From the NCBI GenBank assembly GCA_032207245.1, contig CM063502.1, positions 73,666,869 to 73,730,868 of the forward strand: DNA of 64,000 nt, given 5' to 3'. Every line of letters begins with the position of its first letter. Within the stretch, counting starts at the first letter, position 1. Shown one piece after another: positions 24,601-37,453 of this stretch. A model generated the notes under the pieces. The model ran no database searches. It had not been told where the DNA came from and worked only from the letters and a program-made list of their open reading frames with translations. The DNA is from Pardosa pseudoannulata. Its lineage: Eukaryota; Arthropoda; Arachnida; Araneae; Lycosidae. Position numbers and translations under genes: made by a program.

Positions 24601-25620
24601 TATTTATATGGTAATTTGAAGGAGATTGTATATGTGAAACGACCTCCAGGTTATATGGTGTAAGGGTTAGAAAATAAAGTTTGCTTATTGAATGAATTAA
24701 TATATGGTTTAAAGTGAAACGGACGTGAATGGAATTCTGAATTGGATACTACATTACATAATTTAAGATTTTGTAAATTAAAATGGTGTAATTGTTTGTA
24801 TAAAATGCAAAATAATGCAATTTTAGTTTATGTTGATGACTTAGTACTGTTTACTAAAAATAACAATGTATTACTATCTGTAATCAATGTTAAAAACTTG
24901 TTCAGAAATAACTGAAATACGAATAGCAAAATATTTGTTTGGCGTTAACTTTGAAGAGATAAATGGCTTATTATACATTCATCAAAAGACTCACATTAAG
25001 AAATTGGACTTTAAGGATATGCCAAAAAGTTATGTTAGACTACCTTTTAAACCTGGTTATGTTTTGCCCTATAAAATTAATGAGATATTGTAGAAAATGA
25101 ACTAATGTAAAACTTTCCATACAGATCAATCATCCAATATTTGTTATTTTGTCATATAATCAAGACCTGGCATTAGACTTGCTGTAAAAATTGTCACAAC
25201 TTTGTAATGGCTACACATACAGACATTCGTTAATAGTAGTAGATATCATTAATTGTTTTTCCTACTAAAAACTATAAAATTAATTAATTGTATGTAGATT
25301 CCATGAATCTATGTGCTTATTCAGATGCCTATTGGGGACCTTATCTCACTATAAAACATTATAATAGTGGTTGTATTATTTATTTTGGCAACATACAATT
25401 TGCATTGAAATCGGCAAAGCAAAAATGTATAGCAGTAAGCTCTATGGAATCGGTATTTCTTTAATTGAAAGTGTAAAAGAACTAATTTCGTGTTCACGAG
25501 TGTTAATTAAAATTAATTTAAGCGATAAAATACAACCAGTTCAAAGGTTGATAGTGAATCTGCTGTATATTTTTCGAAAAATAGCCAAGAAAATTTAAAA
25601 CACATTGACATAAAATACAA
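21601..25620 (+). pseudogene. copia Gag-Pol remnant
   Basis: Successive short frames give the copia domain order. Gag-like sequence runs from 21601 to 22360. A CCHC knuckle (C-x2-C-x4-H-x4-C) lies near 22366-22407. A protease DSA motif is near 22535, and a GAG-pre-integrase region with HRRFCHTN lies at 22850-22990. Integrase core pieces lie at 23140-23660, including MDLWGSSPVN and RTDNGLEY. Reverse transcriptase lies at about 24330-24880, with [23 protein letters not shown] sequence, LDVKSAYLYGNL and YVDD at 24829-24840. RNase H lies at about 25300-25620 (LCAYSDAYWG). Integrase upstream of reverse transcriptase distinguishes copia from gypsy. Many stops and frameshifts exclude function. Confidence 0.88.
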
Positions 25621-26189
25621 ATATTTTCGGCAATTAGTAAATGAAAATAGTTTTGTATTAAAGTATGTAAATTAGAAAAATAATAGATTTTCTAACCAAA
25701 CTTATTTTGTATGTAAACTTTCAAAATACTATTGGTAAAATTTTTTAATTGAATGTAAAGGGCAAAGTGTATTTATAACCGATAGGGCCGTTTGTTGGAA
25801 AGGTTTATCGATAAAAAATATCGATACAAATTTTCATTTCGGCAGTAACCACATTTCCTCATATGCAAATGTATTTTAGTTAAATGTCAGCAGTTGTATA
25901 AATGAACTTTCAAGGTTAATTCCGGCGCCCTGTTACTTTGATAGTTTAGTGCTGCCCAGAATGGCATGTCTTGGTAAGTCGTTCATAATGAAATATGACG
26001 TAATATATATATTAAAATGCTTGATTTTATTTAAATATCGTTTTTGATATATCGTTCTAGCTGTATGAATAAATATTTAGTCAGTGAAATGAACTGAGTT
26101 TTCGAACTTTTTGCATATCTCCACACCACACCACACTACACACCATATGACACTCTGCATTCTGCAAATTAGTTAAAATTTAACTTGAA

Positions 26190-28060
26190 ACAATACATGT
26201 TTTCCCGCCTACGTAGGTTCATTTAGACCAACTATAACTATAGTCAAAGGGAAATTCCAGTCTTGGCACTGGTTTGATTGGGATTTTTTACTTGCTCTGT
26301 CTACTTCTTAATTGATATTCTTTACATATCCTACAGTATTCTTCAACTGATGTTAGGCAAAATAAAATGAGTAACGAAATCTTTTGTCTTCCTCATTCCC
26401 AAATGCTTAGTAAAAATTGATTCGTGTCCCAATTTTAATATCTGATCTCTTTTGATTTTAGGTACTACCAATTGTATAGCAGTCCGTCTTCCTATCCCGT
26501 CCTTATAAATTAAGTCCTCTATCTCAAAATAATTATTTTTCCTTCACTTAGCATATCCTCAAACCTCGCTTAATATTTCGCAATCCTCATGTTGCTTCTT
26601 AAAACGTACCGCATCCTCTAGTTAATCAAAATTTTCATCTTTACTCTCCCTCTCAGATTTAATACCGCATAAGTTCGTGAATCGACTGTGGTTTGTTTAG
26701 TTTCAAAATTTAGGCACCTCTCCCTTTGAGTCAGATTGCCGCGATTGTCTATCATTTCTTTGAAATTCACTGACCTCTTTCCCTTTTCCGTCAGTCGCTG
26801 ACCTTTCTCATTCTTGCCGTTTCTCCCTTCCCAATACTTCCATTTGAGTGCTCTTGAGAAGCTCATAAGTTTTGGGTGTAATGATGCAGGGCACTACAAG
26901 CTTATCGGTTACTGCAAATAACACGTCCACATAGCTATAAACATACTTAAGGTCGCAGGATTCTAAAGCTATTAGTAATGTCTTACTTTAGCTGTAAGTT
27001 TTTCGCCGAAAACCGAAATAAGTTGAACTCTTGAATTTTTCTCCTTTTTTTTTTTTTTTTTCGAGTTTGCGGAATTTCATTGCAACGTAAAATAGACATA
27101 TCAGCTGCTGAATCTAACAGTGATCTGATTTTTCCATCGAGAAAAATATATATCTTCTAAGATTTTCGTGTTTTGAGAAGCATCCTCAAGTATTCAATTT
27201 TTCACTTTGCCGAACGCTGGCCGATTGGTTAGGGTGCTGATCGGCGGTACCAGAGTTCGTGGGTTCGAATCCCACTATGGCATGGATGTTCGTAGCCGTT
27301 CGGAATCGGCATTAAGCAGTAGGTCCCGGTCTCATTAGCCCACGTGTGCAAAACAGTAGACCGTAGCGCTCCAAACCAAATCAATTTTCACTTTAGCAAC
27401 TAATTTATCATTTTCGTTGCATTCTTTACGTCAGATGACTCGTATGTTCTTTGCATAATTTACATTGTTTTGGCGGGTATATATTTTTGTTATGCATATT
27501 TATCATAGGGGTGGGACTTTAAACTCCATTTTCCTTGGGCTTCTGCTTCAGTCTGTCTGGTGTATTTTGCTAGTTCGTCATATAATTGAAAAAAAAAAAA
27601 ACCTACCTCGGGATGAAAAATTATCAATACGCCTATCGTTTTGGGTTTAACCAGGTATCTTAACTGTTTATCCTAATATTGCTTCTCATTTTGGAGCATT
27701 TAATAATCTGTCATTCAATATTAATTCTTTAACATTTTTATATCCGAAACTTTTGAGTTCGCAATAAAAATCCCAGTTCGCCCTTAATCTACTTGCGAAT
27801 TGCATGTGGTTTTCATTTCTATTTTTGCCGAGAGAAAGTTATGACAAGCTTCAGGGGTTAGTTGAAATTCTTTTAATATTATCTGTTTAACCTCATATTT
27901 TTCAAGTCAGCATTAAGGAAATGCGCAGTTAGTTCACCTAACAAATAGAATAAAATTTCGACCTTTGCAACTTGCCCGACATTTTTAATTTCAAAAGCCC
28001 TTTCAAGGGAGGTAAAAAAGATTCCACGATTCGGGTCTTGTCGGTACTGCGAGAGTTAGC
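26190..28060 (-). pseudogene. Ty3/gypsy-type element remnant: gag, protease, integrase H2C2
   Basis: Read on the minus strand, the order is as follows. A Gag-like segment lies at about 28060-27640 (FFTSLERAFEIKNVG, ILFYLLGELTAHFLN). A retropepsin motif DSAADMSIL lies near 27114-27085. A linker (about 26940-26620, VVPCIITPKTYELL) comes next. An integrase zinc-binding region lies at about 26520-26290, with LVVPKIKRDQILKLGHE, the spaced HLG and a CRICKEYQ-like end. No reverse transcriptase or RNase H lies between protease and integrase, where a standard gypsy would have about 1.5 kb. Stops and frameshifts are frequent. The copia 3' LTR lies directly against its integrase end and a SINE interrupts it. 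The 0.4 kb beyond the gag end (28060-28470) holds no gene. Confidence 0.72.
27209..27381 (+). mobile_element. tRNA-derived SINE, full length, inside gypsy remnant
   Basis: The head GCCGAACGCTGGCCGATTGG carries an A-box-like TGGCCGATTGGTTAGGG, followed by the B-box-like GGTTCGAATCCC. The body includes GGTCCCGGTCTCATTAGCC and GTAGACCGTAGC, and the tail is CCAAACCAAA. The flanks CAATTTTTCACTTT (27195-27208) and CAATTTTCACTTT (27382-27394) form the TSD. It is present at the same site in contig 3 (45158-45330), so it is older than the split between copies. Confidence 0.88.
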
Positions 28061-28470
28061 ATTTTTATACTCTTTATTATTGGCTCTAGTGAATTAATGT
28101 TAGTACTTTGTATTTCAGTACTTGTATTTGAATTAAAAATTTGTGTTAAAAATTTCCTCTAACTTTTTCTCTCTTTAATGAATTAATGCTGTACAGGATT
28201 TTTGGCATACAATACTTTGCTTTTCTCCTACCATTTTTTGATTATTTTTAGGTACAAAAAATGTCTCATAAAATTATGTTGAATAGCTTTCATTTATACA
28301 AATGTTGTAATAGAAGTCTAGAAATTTACTATAGCTTTAATAAATTAATTTTATAACTGTTTAATCTTTTAAACTTATTCCCTAGAATTTATTTTTTAAC
28401 CTTTACTATCCAGTTTATAGTCAGCTGAATTCTAGTATTTTTTGTTTCATGATAAGGTAGGATACAGACA

Positions 28471-29678
28471 ATGGCTGAGGATGACAGTAGAGAACTGAGC
28501 TTTTGCTGCAACAGGTTACTCCCCATATTGCAAAACAAAACACTGTAATGATGGATGAAATCCCAGCAGCAGAGAGATTGGCACTTTGCGCTATCTTGCA
28601 ACAGGTATATTTTCTTTAATAGTTAATTAATACTAAAAATCAATTGCATACTTAAAACATCACTTATGTGTCTATAAATTCAAATGTTAAAATTACTATA
28701 TTTTTAACAATATAATTTGTATTGTGATTTTAAATGCAGATTTTTTTTTCAAGTGAAACTCAACGCTGTCATTCCAATTTCGAGTTGCCCAAAATAAAAT
28801 CTCAGGTATAATACCTGCAGTGTGTAACGCTATGTACGAAGTTTTGAAAGATGAATATTTATCGGTGCCAAAGACTGAAAGAGAGTAGAAAGAAATTGCA
28901 GATCAATTTTTTAATTCATGAAATTTTCCATTATGCTTTGGATGCGAAGAACATAAAGATAAAACCTCCTCCAGGCTCAGATTCAACATTTTTCAGTTAT
29001 GAAGGAGAGTTTAGCATTGTTCTCCTAGCACTTGTTGGTGCTAATCTAAGATTTATACATGTGGATGTGGGTACAAATGGAAGGATTAGTGATTGTGAAG
29101 TTTGGGGGAAAAGCGCATTAAAAACAGCGTTAGAATCAAATGCTCTAAATATTCCAAAAGCAGGTGTGCTACCTAAAACCCATACTGCTATGCGGTTTAT
29201 TATAGTTGCTGTTGATGCTTTCCCCCTTTCTCATTATTTAATGAAACCTTATCCTGGAAAAGCGCTCGCAGAACATAAAAGAATATTTAATTACAGACTT
29301 TAAAGAAAACCGAGAGTTTCTGAAAATGCATTTGGCATACTAGCTTCGAGATTTCAAATCTTCCAAAAAAAAAAAACTATAAATGCATCTTTAGAAAAGG
29401 TACAAAAAATTGTCCTTGCCACTTGTGCTTTCTACAATTTTCTAAAAAGTAGAGCAGGCAATTCGTATGTACTTACTGGAAGCTTTGATAGTGAGGACAT
29501 TGTAAATCTGAAAATAAACTATGGTGATTCCCATGCAAAGGATGAATTAAGGAAATTAAAAAAAAAAAAATCAACCAAGACATCAAATTTTGCTAAGGAC
29601 ACTCAAAATATATTGTGTAATAATTTTAATACAACGGGAGCTGTTCCTTGGCAAAAAGCAATGTGTAAGCTTCATTAA
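28471..29678 (+). pseudogene. PIF/Harbinger transposase (HARBI1-like), with probable intron
   Basis: The first exon-like part begins MAEDDSRELS and continues, after a frameshift, with QQVTPHIAKQNTVMMDEIPA (28471-28611). It ends at CAACAG|GTATAT. A roughly 130-bp AT-rich intron-like stretch ends TGCAG near 28740. The second part runs RVAQNKISGIIPAVCNAMYE, then PPPGSDSTFFSYEGEFSIVL, the catalytic-region VDVGTNGRISD, VAVDAFPLSHYLMKPYPG, and SENAFGILASRF, whose Glu is the expected third catalytic residue. The first catalytic Asp region is frame-damaged (LDAK in place of the usual DGK). Lesions include TAG at 28886-28888, a TGA near 28918, TAA at 29301-29303 and an A12 run near 29365. It probably ends at TAA 29676-29678. 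Inactive; a broken transposon gene and not a domesticated HARBI1. Confidence 0.85.
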
Positions 29679-30049
29679 TTGTTGCTTCTGGCATATATTC
29701 TTAGATATTAAATGTTATCAAGCAATAAAGTATTTTCTTTTTGTCGATTTTATTTATTTTAGTTGTCCATAATTCTATAAGAATGAAGAGTTATATTTGA
29801 AATTATTCAGTTTATAAAAGCATGTATTTGAATTAGCTTTGCATTTATTTTTAAATATTTATATATAATGTAACTGAAGCAGATATGTTTTACTCGGAAC
29901 TAGACTTTGAGCAAAAATTACTATTATGGAAGCATACACACTTTCTAGCATATCCTTTTATATAGAAGTGAATGCATATTGCACTTGCTGGTATTTGAAC
30001 TTTACACATACATTACTTCTTTAGTGGTTATGTTTTCACTTGAACTAAT

Positions 30050-30217
30050 GATTGGTTAGGGTGCTCGCCTTCGGTACCGGAGTTCGTGGGTTCGAATCCC
30101 ACTGTGGCATGGATGTCCGTAGCTGTTCGGAATTGGCTTTAAGCTGTAGGTCCCGGTCTCATTAGCCATCGTGTTGCAAAAAGTAGACCGTAGCACTCCA
30201 GACCAAACCAAAACCAA
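30050..30217 (+). mobile_element. tRNA-derived SINE, 5'-truncated
   Basis: Starts within the A box (GATTGGTTAGGG), has an intact B box (GGTTCGAATCCC), then the common body and a CCAAACCAAAACCAA tail. Flanking TCACTTGAACTAAT at 30036-30049 and 30218-30231 is a perfect 14-bp TSD. Contig 3 has the same insertion at 53749-53916. It sits between the Harbinger transposase and the second Harbinger-type remnant. Confidence 0.9.
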
Positions 30218-30943
30218 TCACTTGAACTAATAAACATTTCTATATCATAGTATATAGTACTCAAAAAGAAATACTTGACAAAAATTTGAATGTATTAAAA
30301 AGATCTACAAGAACAGCATTGCTCAAAAATCATTCTATTAAAAAATAATAGGTAAATAAAACAAATTTATTTCAGCATATTTTTAAACAAATTGTGTAGG
30401 ATATTGTCAGACTATTTAAAAAAAAAAAAAAAAAAGGCCATGACTATCAAATGTAGGTTTATGACAAAATTAAAAATTAGTTTTCCAATACTAAAAATTG
30501 CCACTTTAGCTTAAAATCCAACAATTACTTTAAAGAAATACACGGTAGGAAATATTTACTATTAAGTAAACAAAGATAAAGACATGAAAATATCATTAAT
30601 TTATTCGTACCTTCATTTCCCTCCCCCATATATAAAACAAATTATAATAATAAACTATTCTGTAGTAGTCTTCGTGAAAATATAAAGACATAATATTGAA
30701 AAGGAAGATACAAGAAAGGTACCTAGCAACACATTACTAATCACTGTGAATAAACATAAAGAAATAACTAAGTCAAAAGTTATGGGAAATTCAAAACCTA
30801 ACTAGAAATCTGTATCAAACTTAAAATATATTAAAACAGAAAAAATAGTAAAACATCCAAACTTAATGTGTAAAATAAACATACCCCACTTGACCCTAAT
30901 GAAATTCTTGCAAAAATCAAAAGCCTTAAAATATTTTTAATTT

Positions 30944-31190
30944 TTATGTCTCATACTTTAAATTATACAGCAGAGAGTGTATTTTTAGTTTTGCCAGATC
31001 TCTTTTTGCATCATCCTTTATTGATTTGAGTTCTAATGCAGTATAATAGCCGAATGCCTGCTCGGCATCTTTTGTTTCGTTTAAATTTTTAAGGCAGGCA
31101 GTCAATTCCGTTAATGCTTCTCCAGCTTGATTGTTTCTTTTTTTTCCTCTTGGTGTATTTTCTTTTTCAAAATCTGATGAACAATACTGT
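30944..31190 (-). pseudogene. Possible second Harbinger gene remnant (BESS/MADF-like C-terminus)
   Basis: The minus-strand frame ending at TAA 30944-30946 reads SSDFEKENTPRGKKRNNQAG, then ALTELTACLKNLNETKDAEQ, then AFGYYTALELKSIKDDAKRD, and ends KIHSLLYNLKYET. The Ala-Phe-Gly-x-Tyr...Leu-x-x-Ile pattern with a polar lead resembles the C-terminal BESS-like motif of MADF/Myb-type DNA-binding proteins. PIF/Harbinger elements usually carry such a gene next to the transposase. It converges with the transposase about 1.3 kb away. No N-terminal DNA-binding domain is visible, so this is a partial copy. The intervening 29680-30940 is AT-rich and otherwise holds only the SINE. Confidence 0.5.
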
Positions 31191-31421
31191 CATCTGCAAT
31201 AATGGACGGAGTTTCCTACATCTTCACTAAAAGATATTTCCTTAAAAGGAAAAAAAATACCTTTAACCCACATAGCAGTAAACATTTAGTATATTTGAAA
31301 ATACAATAGTAATATAACTGAAAAAATTATACAAATAAGACTGAACAATTATGCTCATATGTATGCATACACTGACATTTAAAAATTAAGAGTAAAGTTA
31401 AAGTAATAGAAATGAATAGAA

Positions 31422-33773
<2,352 letters not shown>

Positions 33774-33775
<2 letters not shown>

Positions 33776-34215
33776 ACTTACGTTCCTCAACAGTTGAAGT
33801 TAAAATTTGTTTAACGAAAACCGGAACAGTTTCGTATTGCCTATTCTCTTCTATGAATTCTTTTATGTCTACAGTTCGATGTTCTGGTTCTACAGTTTGG
33901 CCCAATTCTATGGTCATTTCAAGTAAATTTTTCTTCAGCCCCTTTGTATAAAACATTTTACTTTCAATTATTCCAACAAACTTTGAGTATCAAATTTTTC
34001 TTTCAAAATATCTTCAAACACACTAATAGATTGACATTCTACACATGTTATCTTTATATTTCATAGCAATTGCTAATGTCCATTCTGGTAAACGTATATT
34101 TATATTCTTTCACATTTATATTCTGCTTCATCTTTAAATTCAACAATAAAGAAATGTTTATCTTTTCTAGCCATTTCCCGTTGAACCTCTAATTGAATCT
34201 AGTCAGCTCTGGTTC
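33774..34215 (-). pseudogene. Uncharacterised minus-strand ORF remnant
   Basis: Broken frames on the minus strand read MARKDKHFFIVEFKDEAEYK near 34195-34110, then a piece with SISVFEDILKEKFDTQSLL, and the 60-codon frame 33774-33956 (MFYTKGLKKNLLEMTIELGQ..., ending ILTSTVEERK). The pieces are short and broken by stops and frameshifts. Contig 3 keeps them at about 58201-58610 with a few substitutions. I do not recognise the family; a transposon accessory or Gag-like protein is possible. Its 3' end overlaps the outer end of the foldback element by about one base. Confidence 0.4.
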
Positions 34216-34739
34216 TCGAAAGAGAGCGTGTGATATCGAATACCTTATTGACGTCTTCCACTGTTTTCTAGATGGAACATATTTTAGCTTTAAACACTTC
34301 ATCACTTAAAACCCTAAACTACGAATTTAGTCACTACACCCTGCACAATTCTTGATTAAATAAAACATGAACACTGCACTACATCAAAACATCTAACATT
34401 TAACATAGAGCTGGGATTTTAAATTTGAAACCTAATCGACGGCCAACCTAATGCACCGTCCAGTACAGCACATTTCTCCATATATCCACCTCTCTTCTGC
34501 CAGCGTTAAACCCTCTCTTTAGTCAAGTGGTACAGTAACTTCACTCTGGCATCACATACTGAAAAGACATTTTATGACCACCGTATTAAAAACATGTAAG
34601 ATCACCTTTACCCATCAAAACTATCAGCACCGAGTGCCGCATTGAAACCATGATTGGCTGATAGGCAGTTTGAGGTAACTGGTATCAAACGCTCCCCAAC
34701 TAGTCCTCCAATTACCTCACATTGCAAGGGAGCAGTGTG

Positions 34740-35560
34740 TCAGCACGGATTTGGTTTTCCAGGTGTTACCACAAATGCTCTATTCGATTAATGTCAGAGG
34801 CATTTGGAGGTCAAGGCATGACTTGTCATTGGAATTTTCCTCGATCCAATTGCTGACGATTCAACCTTTATGACATAGAACAATATCCGGTTGGCAAATA
34901 CCATTCCCACCGGAAATACAAATGTCATGAATGGGTGAACCTGATCTGCAACGATATTCACGTAGCGCACAGACGTCAGGGACTGTTCTATAGGGATCAT
35001 GGGTCCTAATGTGTTCCATGAAACCATTGCCTACACGATAGTACTTCTGTCACCGGCTTGTTTCCATCCAACTGTACATTCGGGAGCCAGGGTCTCCTTT
35101 GAAAATCGGCGTTTTCGCATACGTCCGTAACGTAATGGACCAGAAAACGCGATTAGTCGGACTATGTAATTTCCTTCCATTCTTCTGATGGCCAATTCCA
35201 AAGTTTCTTGGCCCATTGCAGATGCAGTTAGCGATTACATGCCATCAGTGCAGAGACAGGCTTCCACCTCCGGCTGCGTTGACCCATATTCAACAATGTA
35301 CGCTGCACAGTGCGTTGAGAAACACTATCTGGGTCGCCACTATTGTAGCTGGTGGTGATTTGAAAGGTTGTAGCTCTTCGATCACGGAGAATGCGTAGCA
35401 ATCTACGCTCTGTTCTGGAATCAATACGCCGTAGACGACACATCACTGGCCGGCTACTTGTCGTTTTACCATCCATACAATACTTTCGATATGTACTTAG
35501 AAGAACTGCACCTGAACAGCCCACTAAATTCCTTTTCTGATACTGATATTCCCAGTCACT
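34740..35560 (-). pseudogene. Tc1/mariner transposase pseudogene
   Basis: From the N-terminus on the minus strand it reads LLSTYRKYCMDGKTTSSRPV, RRIDSRTERRLLRILRDRRA, the helix-turn-helix-like VSQRTVQRTLLNMGQRSRRW, then QLHLQWAKKL, a damaged first catalytic region SD-SRFLVHYVTD (stop inside), FHGTH/VSWNTLGPMIPIEQSL, and VADQVHPFM. A frameshift near 34905 precedes the degenerate counterpart of the DNAPCH motif. Full-length Tc1 transposases are about 340 aa, and this covers most of that in at least three frames with several stops. The copy at 60120-60940 shares most lesions. Confidence 0.85.
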
Positions 35561-35726
35561 GAGTCATAACGATTTGACCTCTGACGAAGTCCAATAAATC
35601 AGCTGTTTTCCCATTATGTCGCTAATCGAGATATGTTTGGAAAGACAATGCATAGCCACTTTATATACACCAACATCAGCCATACAAGCGTAGTAGTTTT
35701 GTTCCTGAGCTTGCCCATTGTTATAG

Positions 35727-35905
35727 GTTTAGTTTGGTTTGGAGTGCTACGGTCTACTTTTTGCAACACGAGGGCTAACGAGACCGGGACCTACAGCTTA
35801 AAGCCGATTCCGAACGGCTACGAACATCCATGCCACTGTGGGATTCGAACCCACGAACTCCGGTACCGAAGGCCAGCACTCTAACCAATCGGCCATCGTT
35901 CGGCC
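35727..35905 (-). mobile_element. tRNA-derived SINE, recent insertion absent from contig 3
   Basis: A full-length SINE in reverse orientation, from GTTTAGTTTGGTTTGG (tail) through GGGATTCGAACCCAC (B-box complement) to CGTTCGGCC (head). The flanks CCCATTGTTATAG at 35714-35726 and 35906-35918 are a perfect 13-bp TSD. Contig 3 shows the unfilled site at 61071-61083. Confidence 0.95.
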
Positions 35906-35944
35906 CCCATTGTTATAGATGGACGGTAGTCATAATTTAATGTG

Positions 35945-36165
35945 TGTGTGTTTTAGTTAGTGGGTTGGTTGGTTGGTTGGTTTGGTTTGTTTGGTTGGTT
36001 AGTTAGTTGGTTTGTTTAGTTAGTTGTTTAGTTTGTTTAGTTTGTTTAGTTAGTTGTTTAGTTTGTTTAGTTAGTTGTTTAGTTTGTTTAGTGTGTTGTT
36101 TAGTTTGTTTAGTTTGTTTAGTTAGTTGTTTAGTTTGTTTAGTTTGTTTAGTTAGTTAGTTAGTA
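35945..36165. repeat. (GTTTAGTTAGTT)-type minisatellite
   Basis: Imperfect tandem array of GTTT, AGTTAGTT and TTGTTTAG units, in which a TTAGTTAGTTGTTTAGTTTG block recurs several times. At this place in contig 3 (61118-61267) there are GT/TA repeats instead, so the two copies differ completely in simple-repeat content. Confidence 0.9.
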
Positions 36166-36385
36166 AAAAATTTCAAGAATTTATTCTTTAATTATCAAAT
36201 CTCGTATTAATTCTTTAATATAGTCAAATTATTTTACTAAACTTATTATTATAGTATGTAAAAAAGACTTATTGTAGTTTTATTTTTTAGTTAACTTCAT
36301 AATCTCCCACACATCCCGATATCATTCTCTATTTCATTTTGAATTTTCTCTTTCTTCTGTTGGGGTCAAATTCAACTACCTCAAA

Positions 36386-36415
36386 TTCAGCAGTCTTTTC
36401 GAAAAGACTGCTGAA
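36386..36415. repeat. 30-bp perfect palindrome
   Basis: TTCAGCAGTCTTTTC is followed directly by its exact reverse complement, giving a loop-free 30-bp palindrome centred on TTTTCGAAAA. It is identical in contig 3 (61514-61543). The surrounding 36170-36781 is non-coding AT-rich DNA. Confidence 0.95.
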
Positions 36416-36781
36416 ATAGCAAAATGCTCGTGATTCTTTATCTTTAAATAATCTGTAACCTGACAGTTTTTAAACGCAACGTCTAATCACTAAACCTCTA
36501 ATATCTAGATATACAGAATATACAGAAAGGTAGACTGTATTTCGACCTGAATAAGAAGCGAACTCATCGTGGTTATATAATCAATTTCGCATTAAGACGT
36601 ATAATCATTTTCGCCTCAAGTTCGGTTAGAAAAGCGAGATATCTCTTTTGATTTTTGATCTTTTGTTGTATGTTTATTTTCTCTTTAAAAAAACATTTTA
36701 ATCATTTGTCTCTTAAACGTGAGACTGAAAACGTGACTAATCTGATTCCAAGAAAGAGCCTTGATGAAAATAAGAATAACT

Positions 36782-36881
36782 NNNNNNNNNNNNNNNNNNN
36801 NNNNNNNNNNNNNNNNNNNNNNNNNNNNNNNNNNNNNNNNNNNNNNNNNNNNNNNNNNNNNNNNNNNNNNNNNNNNNNNNN
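36782..36881. other. Assembly gap, 100 N
   Basis: Exactly 100 N. Sequence to the right begins at the equivalent of 17143, about 19.6 kb upstream of where the left contig stopped. The left contig's last bases (AAGAATAACT) reappear at about 61902-61911, where contig 3 continues without a gap. Confidence 0.99.
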
Positions 36882-37418
36882 TTATTTTATTAAATAACAT
36901 TTTTTTAGAACAATGTTTCTATCTTTGAAAATCAGGCTGTTTACTGCTCATTATAGACAGCTTGAGATATAAAGTTTATAATGGCAAAAATTGATTTTAC
37001 AAATTTAAAGTAATAAAAAAAATAAATAATATAATAAAAAAAATTGACAGTTAAAATTAAAATTAATTTTAAAAAACGTAAAAAATGTAAATAAAATCTT
37101 AGAAGTGAATATTAGAAATAAAATATTAAAAATTATAATAATAAATATAAATATTAAAATATAATAATTTTATTACAATGCAATAAAATATTAGAAATAT
37201 TAACACTTCTCAAGCTCATTTCTCAGCAAAAATTAATTTTATAAACCTAAAACGACAAAAACTAACGAAAATGAAAATAAAAAATTTAAAATTCAAATAA
37301 CAAAAAATAAAAAGGAGAAAATAGAAAATTAACTTAAAACTAGCATATAGCCCGTCATATGACGGATCGGTAAAATTTTAAATTGTCCAGAATTGTAAAA
37401 AAACCCTATGAGGCAGGT

Positions 37419-37453
<35 letters not shown>

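Larger units (their letters stand above)
21080..26185 (+). mobile_element. Ty1/copia LTR retrotransposon, decayed
   Basis: Two diverged LTR-like segments (about 21080-21475 and 25793-26185) share CATTTCCTCATATGCAAAT, TGTATAAATGAACTT, TTTAGTCAATGAAATGAACT and CATTCTGCAAAT. They flank a broken copia-order polyprotein. The 3' LTR starts TGTTGGAAAGG at 25793. The corresponding start of the 5' LTR is not recognisable. A long (TA)n tract (21236-21309) has expanded inside the 5' LTR. LTR divergence and dense stops mark an old, inactive copy. The stretch 20857-21080 just upstream holds no gene. Confidence 0.8.

Noticed and set aside
26618..26866. 82-codon minus-strand ORF as an independent gene (copy 44569-44817)
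   Set aside because: Out-of-frame piece of the gypsy protease-integrase linker.
27222..27282. tRNA gene (A box and B box present)
   Set aside because: The same unit recurs several times with a common non-tRNA body, CCAAACC tail and target-site duplications. No clean acceptor stem closes after the B box, so these are SINE heads.
28851..29303. Domesticated HARBI1 host gene
   Set aside because: Both copies carry stops and frameshifts inside the conserved core and sit among transposon debris.
36000..36165. CRISPR-like array
   Set aside because: The units are short, contiguous GTTTAG minisatellite with no spacers, in a eukaryotic genome.
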